Notes: generated from the letters alone by a model not told the origin. Shown: positions 9,178 through 19,197, counted from the stretch's first letter. The stretch: DNA of 64,000 bases from Cystobacter fuscus DSM 2262 (GCF_000335475.2 NZ_ANAH02000015.1:62001-126000); one strand, 5' to 3'. Translations and numbers: made by a program.

Positions 9178-9489
9178 GAGATCCTCGACGGGATGAAGGA
9201 AATGCCAGACAGCCAGTGCCCACCCCGCTCGGGACCGGGGGTGGGCTCCAATTCCTCGCTGCCTCGCATCTCCTCTACGCGGCGCCCGACGGATATTCCC
9301 GGGGCTTTTTTCGCGGCCCATGCGAGGACGGGCCCAGCGGAAATCCCGTGCGAGGCCCCTCAGGTTTTTGAGTCCGGCGGCACCTCGCGGCCTCCCTCGG
9401 ACGAGCCCCCTCCTCGGAGAAAGGGAGCGGGCGGCCCTGGCATCCGCATTGCTCTTCCATCGTCCCGCGTTCTCTCCCTGGAGCCATCC
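9178..9489. other. Divergent intergenic region, 312 bp
   Basis: No coding gene is supported. It separates the HEAT-like gene (minus) from the ferritin-like gene (plus), so it must hold promoters for both, but I see no convincing hexamers. It contains a 9-bp perfect hairpin, GCCCACCCC (9218-9226) with GGGGTGGGC (9238-9246) and an 11-base loop, in the leader of the minus-strand gene. T-runs at 9305 and 9366 are unexplained. Confidence 0.5.
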
Positions 9490-10865
9490 ATGCACTCGAC
9501 CCGGCTGCGCCTGCTCTTCGCCCGCACCCTCCGTGCCTCACTCCTCTCGCCCCTGATGCTCTCGGGGTGTGGAATCATCGAGCCTGGAGGGCCCTGTGGA
9601 GAGCCAGAGCCGTACCGGGAGCAGTGTCCCGGCGTGGAGCTGACGGGCTACACCCTGCCCGCGTGCAACAAGAACTGGCTCGCGATGAGCGGCCTCTCGC
9701 CCGCGCTCCCTCCGGACGTCGTGCAGTTGCGGCTCTTCCAGCCGCGGCGCCTCCCAGACGAGGTCGCGCACCCGGTGGTCTCCGCCTCGGGCACGGCCTG
9801 CGCGACGGCGTCCGAGCCGTCGACGTGCCAGTCCGCGCTCGACCAACTCAAGGCGACCCAGGGCTTCCACGGCCGCTGCGAGGAGACGTGCAGCGCCTTC
9901 TACCTCGCGACGACCCGGGGCGACGAGGTGGCCGCCCACGCGTCACTGCAAGAGCTCAAGAACTTCCTCGGGACCATCGACACCCCCAGGAGGCCGTGCT
10001 GCTCGCCTTCGCCCAGGGACTCGACGTGGTCTGTGGGAGGTTGGAGTCCGGCGCGGTGAGGGCCAACCCCGATGGCACCTTCAACGTCGTTGGCAACCAG
10101 GGCGATACCTGTGGACCCGGCACCCAGCTGGACCAGGTCGTCCTGAAGGTCTCTCCATCGGGAGACGTCACGGAGGAGACGCGCACGTTGCTGCGGAAGG
10201 GCAATCCCAATTGCGTCACCGGCCGGAGGCCGGACGGGTTGCACGCCGCGGCGAGCGTGGACTGCGACAGCGCCCTGGGCCGTCACTTCGCCCAGGCCGC
10301 GCACCTGGAGGCGGCCTCCATCCAGGCCTTCCTCCGACTGCGCGAGGAACTCGCCCAGCATGGCGCGGACGAGTCCCTGCGCGCCGCGGCCCTGGCGAGC
10401 GCCCTGGACGAGGTGATGCACACCGACGTGAGCACCCGCCTGGCGCGCCGCTTCGGCGCGACGCCTCCCCGACTCCAGGTGGAGGCGCGGCCCCCGCGCT
10501 CCCTGTTCGAGGTGGCGCTGGAGAACATCGTGGAGGGCTGCACGCGCGAGACGTATGGCGCGCTGGTGGCGCACTACCAGGCACTGCACGCGCGGGACGA
10601 GGAGATCCGCGGCGTCATGGCGCGCATCGCCGAGGACGAGACGCGCCACGCCGAGCTGTCCTGGGCCATCGATCGCTGGGCCCACGAGCGGCTGTCGGAC
10701 GCGGAGCGCGCCACCCTGCGAGAGGCGCGACAGCGGGCCGTGGAGACACTGCGCGAGGAGCTGGCCTCCGCGCCGGATGCCCAGCTCATCGACGCGGCGG
10801 GCATTCCCCCGCCCGAGGTCGCCGCGTCGATGCTGGCCTCGCTCGAGCGGGAACTCTGGGCCTGA
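9490..10865 (+). pseudogene. Ferritin-like lipoprotein gene with one frameshift
   Basis: The ATG at 9490 opens a lipoprotein (lipobox LSGC, Cys27; many cysteines) that reads well to about 9987. The frame then degrades, while the +2 frame continues sensibly (EAVLLAFAQGLDVV) to the stop at 10865. The switch falls in a five-C run (9983-9987); one extra C would restore a single protein of about 458 residues. The C-terminal half is a four-helix ferritin-like domain with the metal-ligand pattern: AAHLEAASIQAF, DEVMH, a later Glu helix, and EDETRHAE. The family is seen in myxobacteria as secreted ferritin-like proteins. It is either a real inactivating deletion or a sequencing error in the homopolymer. 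Confidence 0.75.
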
Positions 10866-10878
10866 GCCCTGGCGGCGG

Positions 10879-12063
10879 CTACTTCGCGGAGGCGCAGCGG
10901 CTGTCCGCGTAGTTGCCGGTGAAGGCCCCCAGCTTGGGCTTGTTCTTCGAGAGCGCCCACAGCTTCTTGCCGAAGTCCGTGAGGTTGGTGGGGCTGGTCC
11001 AATTGTCGACGGCGTTGAACTGGCCCGAGCTGGTCAGGTGGAAGGTGTCATCCCAGTTCGAGTTGGCGTGCCAGCCGAGGATGCCCACGCCGTAGGCCGG
11101 CGCGTTGTCGAAGCCCACCAGGCTGCCGGCCTTCAAGCGGGGCACGTCCGAGTCGGTCTTGTTCCAGCCCGTCTCGCCCACGATGAGCGCGAGCTTCTTG
11201 TCCTGCACCGACTTCAGGTACGCGATGAACTCCGCGGTGTGGGGCGAGCTGCCGCCGGCCTCGGCCCACGCGTTGTACATGTGGATGGAGAAGAGGATGT
11301 TGCACTGGCCCGACACGAGCTCCGGCCCGTGGCGGGGAATCAGGTTGCCCGGAATGCCCCAGCGGTTCCACTCCTGCCCCGCCACGCCGCCGTCGATGAC
11401 GATGATGTTCTCCGCGCCCGTGGCCCGGACGGCATCGCGCAGCGTCTTGTGCACGCTCAGGTAGTTCGCCTCCGTCTGGCCCCAGACGGGCTCGTTGATC
11501 AGGTTGAACCAGACGTACGTGTTGCCCTTGTACTTGTTGGCCAACGTGACCCAGGCCTGCCGGGTCTGGTTCAGCATCGTCGTATCGATGTTGTTCCCGA
11601 TCCACACCTTGTCGTGGAATTCGATCATCACGACGATCTTCTTCGAGGTGTAGGCCTGGACGATGCGGTCGATCTTGTCGAAGTTGGGCTTGGACAGCTC
11701 ACCCGACACGAGCCCCTTCGTGTTGAATTCCGGGTGGGCCAGCTGCGCGCCATTGATGCGGAGGGTGTTCCACCCCCACTTCACGGCCGCATCGACCTGG
11801 TTCTCCGTGTCGCGCTGGAAGAAGTCCCACCCGTCGAGGTTGGCGCCCACCGGATAGAACTTGTTCCCACTCGGGTCCACGATGTCCTTGCCGACGATGT
11901 AGAAGCGGCCGGTGGGATTGGCGACGGTGGCCTCCCCGGTTCCGAGCACCTCGTCCCCCGTCGCCGCGGGAGCCACTTCACGCTCCGTCTCCAACTCGGG
12001 CCCAGCACAGGCCATGAGTCCGAAGGTCAGCAGGCACGCCATCTTCATCGGTCTGAGCGTCAT
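10879..12063 (-). CDS. Secreted glycoside hydrolase family 5 (cellulase/mannanase type) lipoprotein
   Basis: 394 residues, ATG at 12063 with GGAGA 5 bases upstream. The N-terminus ends in lipobox LMAC (Cys19) followed by a Thr/Glu/Ala linker to about residue 50. The catalytic domain has WNTLRINGAQ, a FHDKVW strand, and the two GH5 acid residues: Glu191 in WFNLINEPVWG (acid/base) and Glu297 in IVGETGWN (nucleophile). GH5 enzymes cut beta-1,4 glucans or mannans; I cannot choose between them. It probably degrades plant or microbial polysaccharide at the cell surface. It is convergent, with a 13-bp gap, to the ferritin-like gene. Confidence 0.85.
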   Translation of the reverse strand: MTLRPMKMACLLTFGLMACAGPELETEREVAPAATGDEVLGTGEATVANPTGRFYIVGKDIVDPSGNKFYPVGANLDGWDFFQRDTENQVDAAVKWGWNTLRINGAQLAHPEFNTKGLVSGELSKPNFDKIDRIVQAYTSKKIVVMIEFHDKVWIGNNIDTTMLNQTRQAWVTLANKYKGNTYVWFNLINEPVWGQTEANYLSVHKTLRDAVRATGAENIIVIDGGVAGQEWNRWGIPGNLIPRHGPELVSGQCNILFSIHMYNAWAEAGGSSPHTAEFIAYLKSVQDKKLALIVGETGWNKTDSDVPRLKAGSLVGFDNAPAYGVGILGWHANSNWDDTFHLTSSGQFNAVDNWTSPTNLTDFGKKLWALSKNKPKLGAFTGNYADSRCASAK

Positions 12064-12304
12064 CGATTCTCCAGGGGTTCGGCCGCGAGGGGCCCGGGGA
12101 TGTGACGAGACCCAGAGCAAATCCGAGGCCCAAAAACGCTCTTCTTTTAAATCAAGAACTTACCGCCTACCGCGCTTCCCGGTTGTTCTCTCTCGAGGAC
12201 AGGAACTGTTCACTCGACAGGACAGGACCCCTGAGAAGCCCGCACCGCGAGTGTCAGACGGCTGGGATAGAGAACAAGCAAGCAAACGCCGAACTCCCTT
12301 CCAG

Positions 12305-15148
12305 ATGAGACTCATGAGAAAACCTTCCCGTCCCCTCGCCGCGCTCCTGACCCTGCTCGTCGTGGGTTGTTCCTCGAGGGACACGGATGGGCCCGATACG
12401 GGCTCTCCGACCGATATGCCGACCCAGGGCGCTCCGCCCGGCGACTCCCCGTTGGGCCTCGCTCCTCCCTCCGGGCTCGCGCCGCAGGCACTCGTCGAAC
12501 TCGACACGGACTGTGACGGCCTGACGGACGCCGAGGAGTGGAGCAATGTCTACGTGGGGGTGAAGCTCACGGACCGGAGCAAGCAGGACACGGACGGCGA
12601 TGGCCTGCGCGATGGCGTGGAAGTGACCCGGACTTCCACCCTCAACACCCAACCCGAGTGCGCGCTCTCCTTCATCGCGGACGCGGATCCCTCGAGCCGC
12701 ACCAACCCGACCAACCCAGACACGGACGGGGACGGCATCCTCGACGGCCTGGAGGATCGCAATCGCAACGGCCGGGTGGACCCGGACGAGACGGATCCCG
12801 CCAGACAGGACTCGGATGCGGATGGTCTGACGGATGGCGAGGAAGACGCCAACCACAACGGCCTGGTGGACCCGGGCGAGACGAACCCCGCCCAACCCGA
12901 CACGGACAGCGACGGCCTGTCGGATTTCATCGAACTCAAGACCAGCGGCACGGATCCGCTCAACGCCGACATGGACGGCGACACGTGCCTGGATGGGGCC
13001 GAGGACCGCAATGGCAACGGCATCCCGGATCCGGGCGAGACGAACCCGAGGAATGGCGCGGATTGCTCGGCGCCCAGCCCGGACACGGACGGCGACGGCC
13101 TCTCGGACGCGTTCGAGCAGGCACATGGCACCGACTGGCGCACCCCTGATTCGGACTGCGACGGCCTGTTGGATGGACCCAACCGGGGCACCTTCCTGGG
13201 CGAGGACCCGAACGCCAACGGCGTACTGGACCTGGGAGAGACGAACCCCACCCAGCGTGACACGGATGGAGACGGTCTGCTGGACGGCGTGGAGCGCGGC
13301 GTGACCTCCGGCGCGGCTCCTGTCTCGGGTTGTGGCTATGTGGGGGACATCGACCCGTCCACCAAGACGGATCCCACCCGCGCGGACAGCGACGGCGATG
13401 GCCTCTCCGATGGCGTCGAGGACTCCAACCGCAACGGCAAGGTGGACCCCGGCGAGCGCAACCCGGGTGATGGCACGGACGGCACCAGCACCTCGCCCGA
13501 GGGTCAGGCCTGCGCCCCGCAGAACCAGCGTCAGGTGATCTTCAAGGAAGACAACGGCAGCGACATCCGGCTGGCGCTCCGCCCCTCCTTCCAAGAGGTG
13601 AAGCCCATTTCCGTGGGCGGCGCCACCAAGGGATTCATTGGCTACGACAGCACCAACAAGGTGACCTTCATCGCCTACAAGCGTGGCCAGGCGGGCACCT
13701 CCACCACGGTGGCGGGCGACGAGCTGTTCGTGCGGAGCCAATTGGCGCCGTCGGTGACGGAGACCACCCAGCTCTTCACCACCTGGGACGGTCATCCCGC
13801 CTCGCAGGCCATCTACGAGCAGTCGTCCACCTCTACCCTGGCGGCCTACACCAACGCGGTGGCCAACGTGCTCGTCGGCACGGGGGCGGGGACGCTCGCG
13901 GGCGGCACGGAGGTCTCGGGCCCGTTCAAGATCCAGGCGCAATACGTGCACCGCTCCAACTCGAGCGTGCTCGTGGTGCTGGCCATCACCCCCAAGGCGC
14001 GCTTCGTGGAACCGGGGCTGTTCGTCATGGGCGACACCGCGGGTGGCACGGCGCTGGCCCAGTTCGGTGACGCGGACGCGGTGCGGTGCGAGACCTTCAC
14101 CACCACGGGCAGCGGACCCACGGACTTCCTGTTCGTGGTGGATGACAGCGGCTCCATGGCCGCGTCCCAGAGCGCCCTGGGCAATGCGGCCAATGCCGTG
14201 GCCGCGCGACTGGGCAACTCCCAGCTCGACTGGCGCATCGCCCTGGTCACCACCTCCTACGGCGCGGCCTACAGCAACAACCGCAACATCTTCCGGGGCT
14301 TCACCCGGGACATCAACCAGTTCAAGGCCTGGCTGGATCAGAACGTCGCATGCCCGGACCCCACGCAGGGCTGCTGGATTGGCAACAGTGGCATCGCCGA
14401 TGAAGTGCACCTGAAGCCGGCGCGCAAGGCCGTCAACGACATGACCGCCGCCACCACGACCGACGTCAACAAGCGGCTGCGTCCCGAGGCCCGCCTGGTC
14501 GTCATCTTCCTCACGGACGTGCGCGATCAGTCCACGGACAATGCCGCGCCCGGGTCTGGGGACACGCTTCCGGAGTTCATCAACTACTTCAAGGGCGCCA
14601 ACCCCACGGGCAAGGCCATCCAGTTGCACGGCATCCTCTGCGATCCCGCCGACAGCACCACCCGGTGCAACAGCCAGGAGGACCACCTCAACCCGGTGCA
14701 CAAGGACGCCATCCAGGAGCTGGGCGGCATCGTGGGCAGCATCCGCACCGCGACGGGCATCCAGACGGCCATCAACAGCATCCTGGACAACGTGATCGGC
14801 TCCGCGGGTTACAAGACGCTCGAGTTGCCCATCGGCGCGTCCGTGCGCGTGGCGCTGGCTCAGGTGCGTGACGCCTCGAAGTGCAACCCGAACGACCTGC
14901 CGCGCAGCCGCACGAATGGCTACGACGTGGACGGCCGCAGCCAGGCCCTGTCCTTCTACGGGGCGTGCCGTCCGCCCGAGGCGGGCACCACCCAGGGCGC
15001 CATCTCCTACCGCGCCTGGAGCGACGTCACGAGCAACCCGAATGGCAATCCGCCGCCCTGCTCCACCGACGTCTACTACGACCCGGCCGAGCCGGACTTC
15101 TGCCTGGGCACCCGCGTGTGCAACCGGCAGACGAATCGGTGCGAGTGA
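12305..15148 (+). CDS. Large VWA-domain lipoprotein with thrombospondin type 3 calcium repeats
   Basis: 947 residues. Lipobox VVGC (Cys22). After a Pro-rich spacer, about residues 65-385 are tandem DxDxDGLxD calcium-binding repeats, followed by a 160-residue beta region. A von Willebrand A domain then begins at DFLFVVDDSGSM (MIDAS DxSxS) and runs to about residue 840. The C-terminal 100 residues contain paired cysteines ending CLGTRVCNRQTNRCE. Surface adhesion or Ca-dependent binding is likely. The start is either 12305 or 12314; neither has a strong ribosome site. It is divergent from the GH5 gene across a 241-bp gap with an AT-rich patch near 12146-12160. Confidence 0.85.
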   Translation: MRLMRKPSRPLAALLTLLVVGCSSRDTDGPDTGSPTDMPTQGAPPGDSPLGLAPPSGLAPQALVELDTDCDGLTDAEEWSNVYVGVKLTDRSKQDTDGDGLRDGVEVTRTSTLNTQPECALSFIADADPSSRTNPTNPDTDGDGILDGLEDRNRNGRVDPDETDPARQDSDADGLTDGEEDANHNGLVDPGETNPAQPDTDSDGLSDFIELKTSGTDPLNADMDGDTCLDGAEDRNGNGIPDPGETNPRNGADCSAPSPDTDGDGLSDAFEQAHGTDWRTPDSDCDGLLDGPNRGTFLGEDPNANGVLDLGETNPTQRDTDGDGLLDGVERGVTSGAAPVSGCGYVGDIDPSTKTDPTRADSDGDGLSDGVEDSNRNGKVDPGERNPGDGTDGTSTSPEGQACAPQNQRQVIFKEDNGSDIRLALRPSFQEVKPISVGGATKGFIGYDSTNKVTFIAYKRGQAGTSTTVAGDELFVRSQLAPSVTETTQLFTTWDGHPASQAIYEQSSTSTLAAYTNAVANVLVGTGAGTLAGGTEVSGPFKIQAQYVHRSNSSVLVVLAITPKARFVEPGLFVMGDTAGGTALAQFGDADAVRCETFTTTGSGPTDFLFVVDDSGSMAASQSALGNAANAVAARLGNSQLDWRIALVTTSYGAAYSNNRNIFRGFTRDINQFKAWLDQNVACPDPTQGCWIGNSGIADEVHLKPARKAVNDMTAATTTDVNKRLRPEARLVVIFLTDVRDQSTDNAAPGSGDTLPEFINYFKGANPTGKAIQLHGILCDPADSTTRCNSQEDHLNPVHKDAIQELGGIVGSIRTATGIQTAINSILDNVIGSAGYKTLELPIGASVRVALAQVRDASKCNPNDLPRSRTNGYDVDGRSQALSFYGACRPPEAGTTQGAISYRAWSDVTSNPNGNPPPCSTDVYYDPAEPDFCLGTRVCNRQTNRCE
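12503..13455 (+). repeat. Coding tandem repeats of the TSP3 type
   Basis: About ten D-type units (DTDGDGLSDxxE and variants) alternate with five N-type units (NRNGxVDPGE, NHNGLVDPGE, NANGVLDLGE). The DNA is correspondingly repetitive (gacacggayggsgayggcct). Each D-type unit is a predicted Ca2+ loop. One unit (DMDGDTCLDGAED) is irregular. Confidence 0.85.
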
Positions 15149-15200
15149 CCCGAGGCTCGCGGCGGCGCACCCGGACTGAAACCGGTCGGGTGTGAAAGCA

Positions 15201-15232
15201 GGGGCCCGGCGGCGAAGTGGCCGCCGGGCCCC
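15201..15232. terminator. Bidirectional terminator-like hairpin
   Basis: A perfect 13-bp stem, GGGGCCCGGCGGC (15201-15213) pairing with 15220-15232 across a six-base loop, lies between the convergent VWA and M28 genes. There is no T-tract, so intrinsic termination is probable rather than certain. Confidence 0.65.
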
Positions 15233-15249
15233 CGTCGCGACGGGCGCCT

Positions 15250-16845
15250 TCAGGGAGCGGGGGGCTGCTGGGCGAAGCGCCGGAAGAAGCTGTCGTCGTT
15301 CCAGCGCGGCCGGCTGGGAGCATTGGCCACGCCCTGGGTGAGCTCCTTCATCAGCCGCACGAAGCGGACCGCGGCCTCGAGGTTCACCGGTTGCGACAGG
15401 TCATCCGCCGGGCCGTGATAGCGCGCCGAGCGCCACTCCTTCATGAGGCGCTCCTCCCGGGAGCCCTTGCGGTAGCCCACCTTCAGGGCCAGCGCCGGAA
15501 TCCCCTTGCGGATGAAGCTGTACTGGTCGCTGCGCACGAAGGAGTTCGCCTGGGGATTGGGATCGTCCACCAGGCGCACGCCCAGGCGCGTGGCGCTGGC
15601 CTCGAGGGAGGCGGACAAGGACGACTCCTGGGCCCCGTAGGCGAGGAGTTCCTTGAACGGGAGGATGGGCATGAACATGTCCATGTTCAGGTTGGCCACC
15701 ATCTGGCCCGAGCCCTCGGGCGGGTGCTCGGCGAACCAGCGCGAGCCCAGCAGGCCCTTCTCTTCTCCCGTCACCGCCACGAAGAGCAGGGTGCGGCGGG
15801 GCTTGGGGCCCTTGTCGTGCTGGAAGGAGCGGGCCACCTCCAGCAGCGCGGCGACCCCGGAGGCATTGTCCATGGCGCCGTTGTAGATGCGGTCCCCCTT
15901 CAGCGGCTCCCCCACGCCCACGTGGTCCAGGTGCGCGGTGAGGACCACGGACTCGGCGGCGAGGGTGGGGTCGCTGCCCGGCAGGCGTCCCACGACGTTG
16001 CGGCAGTGCACCCGCGCGCGCTCCAGTGCCACCTCGCTCTGGACGGAGGTGGGCAGGGCGAAGTGCGGCAGGGGCTTGCCCGCGTCCGCCAGGGCCGCCA
16101 GTTCCTCGAGGGTGTGGCCACTGCCCGCCAGCAACGTGTGGGCGTGCTCCGGGTTGAAGGTGGCCAACCAGGGCAGGAGCCCGTCCCGCGGCGCGGGCTC
16201 GTCCAGCATCATCACGGGCTGCCGCGCCCCCGCCACGATGCGCTCCCAGGGGACTTCCTGGACGCTCGGGTTCGGCAACGCCAGCATGCCCACGGCCCCC
16301 GCGCGCAGCAGGGCCGCCGCGCGCTCCGCGCGTGAGCCGTAATGCGCGGCGAGGCCGCTGGACACTCCCTTGGGAATACCGCCGAGCAGGACGACGGCGA
16401 TCTTCCCCTCGAGGTCCTGTCCGGCCAGGTCATCATGTCCGGCTTCCGGAATGCTCAAGCCGTAGCCCACGAAGACGAGCTCCGCCCGCAGGGGCCCCTC
16501 GCGGCTGGAGGCGGCGCCGAGCAGCACCTCCTTGCCAAGTTCCAGGGGCGTCTCCTTTCCCTCCCGCACCAGCGACAGCCGGCTGCGCTCCCACACCAGG
16601 CGCTGGGAGATGAAGGGCACGTCCTGGAAGAAGCCCCGCGGCGTGCCGGGCTGGACTCCAGCCTCGATCAGCTTCGCCGCGACGTACTCGGCGGCCCGGA
16701 GGTAGCCCGGGCTGCCCGTGTCGCGGCCTTCCATCTCATCACTGGCGAGGGCCTCGACGTGGGACCACCACCGTTGACCTTCGGGGCTCGGGACCTTGGC
16801 CCAGCAAAGGGAGGGAAGCAGCAGCAACAAGAGACAGATTCGCAT
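15250..16845 (-). CDS. Secreted M28 family zinc aminopeptidase
   Basis: 531 residues with a signal peptide (MRICLLLLLLPSLCWA). The two-zinc peptidase pattern is complete: His305 and Asp307 in TAHLDH, Asp326 in GAMDNASG (bridging), Glu361/Glu362 in TGEEKG (base and ligand), Asp389 in NLNMDM, and His in ARYHGPADD near residue 492. Between about 110 and 280 there is a PA-type lid insertion (LVFVGYGL, GKIAVVLLGG). Members release N-terminal amino acids from peptides outside the cytoplasm, fitting a predatory, protein-degrading bacterium. Single gene, divergent from the kinase at 17112. Confidence 0.9.
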   Translation of the reverse strand: MRICLLLLLLPSLCWAKVPSPEGQRWWSHVEALASDEMEGRDTGSPGYLRAAEYVAAKLIEAGVQPGTPRGFFQDVPFISQRLVWERSRLSLVREGKETPLELGKEVLLGAASSREGPLRAELVFVGYGLSIPEAGHDDLAGQDLEGKIAVVLLGGIPKGVSSGLAAHYGSRAERAAALLRAGAVGMLALPNPSVQEVPWERIVAGARQPVMMLDEPAPRDGLLPWLATFNPEHAHTLLAGSGHTLEELAALADAGKPLPHFALPTSVQSEVALERARVHCRNVVGRLPGSDPTLAAESVVLTAHLDHVGVGEPLKGDRIYNGAMDNASGVAALLEVARSFQHDKGPKPRRTLLFVAVTGEEKGLLGSRWFAEHPPEGSGQMVANLNMDMFMPILPFKELLAYGAQESSLSASLEASATRLGVRLVDDPNPQANSFVRSDQYSFIRKGIPALALKVGYRKGSREERLMKEWRSARYHGPADDLSQPVNLEAAVRFVRLMKELTQGVANAPSRPRWNDDSFFRRFAQQPPAP

Positions 16846-17111
16846 GGGGCGCGAGCCTCTCCGCCCCCCGTCCTTCCGTCCAGGGGATCATCCCGCACGG
16901 CGGCTCCAGGCGGGATTCCAACCGGCGCGGCCCTGGCTCATCCAACTGCCAGGCATCCGTCCCCTCGCGACGGGCAGCGAGGTGACTGTCGCGCCGGACG
17001 ATGGTTATGCTCAACCCCCGTCAGAGCCTCCACGTCCATCTCCAAGCGTCTCCGCCGTTTCGCGGCCGGCCCCACGTGTGCGCCCCGCGCCGACGGCCTT
17101 CGTCCCGCGCC

Positions 17112-18746
17112 ATGACCACCCCGTCCTTCACGATAGCCACTCCCGATGAGCGGGCCACGCTCCTCTTCCAGGTCCAATACCTGGACATGCTGCGCTCCAT
17201 CCTCGACAGCGCCTCCGAGGGCATGGCCGTCGTCGACATGACGGGCCGCCAGCTCTACATGAATGAGCAGGGCCACAAGCTGCTCGGCATCTCGCCCACG
17301 GACACCGCCCCGGACGATTGGAGCGCACATTACGGACTCTTCCTCGCGGACACGCGGACGCTGTGCCCCTCCGAGCGGCTCCCGATGAACCGCGCCTTCC
17401 TGGGCGAGGAGGCTCCCGTGGAGGAACTCTTCGTGCGCAACCGAGCCATCCCGGAAGGCCGGTACATCCACGTGAGCGCCAAACCCATCCGCGACCGCCA
17501 GGAAAGACAACTGGGCGCCGTGCTCTACGTGCGTGACATCCACGAGCAGCGCCACGCCGAGGCCGAGCGGCGCCGCACCGAGGTGCGCTTCCAGCGCATC
17601 GTGGAGGCCGCCCAGGAGGGCATGTGGATGGTCGACGGCGAGCGGCGCGTCACCTACGTCAACCGCTTCGCGGCCGAGCTGCTGGGCTACACGCCCGAGG
17701 AAATCATCGGCAGGGACCTCTACGAGTTCCTCGGGCAGGAGGAAGTCCGCCGCACCCAGGAGACCATCGAGGTGCAGCGCCAGGGCCAGACCGTCCTCAT
17801 CAATGACTTCAAGATGTTGCACAAGGATGGAACGCACATCTGGACCATGATCTCCACCTGCCCGCTCAACGACGAGGGCGGCGGCTACGAGGGCTCGCTG
17901 GCCATCGTCATCGACATCCGCCAACGGCGCGAGACCGAGCAACAGGTGCACCAGCTCAATGCGCAGTTGGAGCGCCGCATCGCCGAGCGCACCGCCCAGC
18001 TCGAGTTCTCCAATCGCGAGCTGGAGGCCTTCGCCTACTCCGTGGCGCATGACCTGCGCACCCCCCTGCGCAGCATCTCCAACTTCACCCTCGCGCTGAC
18101 GGAGGACTGCGCGGACAAGCTGGATGCCACCGGCCTGGACTACATCCAGCGCATCCGCACCGCCTCGCGGCGCATGGCCGAGCTCATCGACGGCATCCTC
18201 TCGCTCTCGCGCGTCAACCGCACCGAGTTCATCGAGACGGACGTGGACCTGTCCGCCCTGGCGCACGCCATCCGCGAGCAGCTCCAGCGCTGGCAGCCCC
18301 AGCGCACCGCGCGCTTCCACATCCAGGAGGGGCTCGTGGAGCGGGGGGACGCCCAGTTGCTGGGCGCGATGCTGGAGAACCTGCTGGGCAATGCCTGGAA
18401 GTTCTCCCGGGGCCGGGAGGTGGCGGAGATCGAGTTCGGCACCCTCGCGCCCCAGGAGGGCCCGCGCGTCTACTTCGTCCGGGACAACGGAGACGGCTTC
18501 GACATGGAGTACCAGAAGAAGCTCTTCGGCGTCTTCCAGCGGCTGCACACCCAACAGGAGTTCGAGGGCAATGGGGTGGGGCTCGCCACCGTGCAGCGCA
18601 TCATCCAGCGCCACGGAGGGCACGTCTGGGGCGAGGGGCGCGTGGGACAGGGCGCCACCTTCTACTTCACCCTCCACGAGCCCACCGGACAGCGCGCCCC
18701 TCTTCCACCCGCCCAGGAATCCCCGAGGACAACCCCCCATGTATGA
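17112..18746 (+). CDS. PAS-PAS sensor histidine kinase
   Basis: 544 residues, soluble. Two PAS domains (about 28-145 and 158-275), a coiled-coil linker with ERRIAERTAQLE, then the H-box SVAHDLRTPL with phospho-acceptor His313. The ATPase domain follows with N-box LLGNAWKFSRG, VRDNGDGFDM, FQRLHTQQEFEGNGVGLATVQ. The H-box and the short F-box are of the phytochrome/Cph1 type. The start at 17112 was preferred to 17001 because the upstream codons look non-coding. It overlaps the next gene by 8 bp, so this kinase and that response regulator are almost certainly partners. Confidence 0.88.
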   Translation: MTTPSFTIATPDERATLLFQVQYLDMLRSILDSASEGMAVVDMTGRQLYMNEQGHKLLGISPTDTAPDDWSAHYGLFLADTRTLCPSERLPMNRAFLGEEAPVEELFVRNRAIPEGRYIHVSAKPIRDRQERQLGAVLYVRDIHEQRHAEAERRRTEVRFQRIVEAAQEGMWMVDGERRVTYVNRFAAELLGYTPEEIIGRDLYEFLGQEEVRRTQETIEVQRQGQTVLINDFKMLHKDGTHIWTMISTCPLNDEGGGYEGSLAIVIDIRQRRETEQQVHQLNAQLERRIAERTAQLEFSNRELEAFAYSVAHDLRTPLRSISNFTLALTEDCADKLDATGLDYIQRIRTASRRMAELIDGILSLSRVNRTEFIETDVDLSALAHAIREQLQRWQPQRTARFHIQEGLVERGDAQLLGAMLENLLGNAWKFSRGREVAEIEFGTLAPQEGPRVYFVRDNGDGFDMEYQKKLFGVFQRLHTQQEFEGNGVGLATVQRIIQRHGGHVWGEGRVGQGATFYFTLHEPTGQRAPLPPAQESPRTTPHV

Positions 18747-19197
18747 TCCCACCCAACGCATCATCCTGCTCGTCGAGGACAACGCCGACGACGAGCTGAT
18801 GACCCTGAGGGCCTTCCGCAAGAGCAACATCCACAACCCGGTGGTCGTCGTGCGCGACGGGGCCGAGGCGATCGACTACCTCTTCATCCAGGGCAAGCAC
18901 GCGAACCGCAATCCGGACATCCGGCCCCAGGTCATCCTGTTGGACTTGCACCTGCCGCGCATCGACGGGCTGGAGGTGCTGCGGCGCATCCGCGCCCACG
19001 AGCAGACCCGGACCCTGCCGGTGGTCGTCCTCACCTCCTCCAAGGAGGAGAGGGATCTGGTGGACAGCTATCAGCTCGGGGTCAACAGCTTCGTGCACAA
19101 GCCGGTGGACGTCAGCTCCTTCTTCGAGGCGGTGCGGCAGCTCGGCATGTACTGGCTCGTCCTCAACGAGATGCCGCTTCCCCGACGCGGCTCCTGA
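18739..19197 (+). CDS. Single-domain response regulator (Rcp1-like)
   Basis: 152 residues, receiver domain only. Acidic pocket Glu13/Asp14 in LVEDNADD, phospho-acceptor Asp69 in LLDLHLPRIDG, Thr/Ser in LTSSKEERD, and conserved Lys in VHKPVD. The extra loop around residues 50-62 (FIQGKHANRNPD) is typical of Rcp1-type regulators paired with phytochrome-like kinases. GAGGA lies 9 bases before the ATG and the start overlaps the kinase stop, so translation is coupled. It has no output domain; it must work by protein contact or as a phosphorelay carrier. Confidence 0.9.
   Translation: MYDPTQRIILLVEDNADDELMTLRAFRKSNIHNPVVVVRDGAEAIDYLFIQGKHANRNPDIRPQVILLDLHLPRIDGLEVLRRIRAHEQTRTLPVVVLTSSKEERDLVDSYQLGVNSFVHKPVDVSSFFEAVRQLGMYWLVLNEMPLPRRGS

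Noticed and set aside
9567-10865. A separate gene starting at 9567 for the ferritin-like part
   Set aside because: The first 140 codons in that frame are a shadow of the lipoprotein frame; one frameshift explains both parts.
12254-14701. An 815-codon open frame on the minus strand opposite the VWA gene
   Set aside because: It is the antisense shadow of the repeated D-x-D-x-D-G codons in a high-GC gene; it has no ribosome site, signal or recognisable domain.
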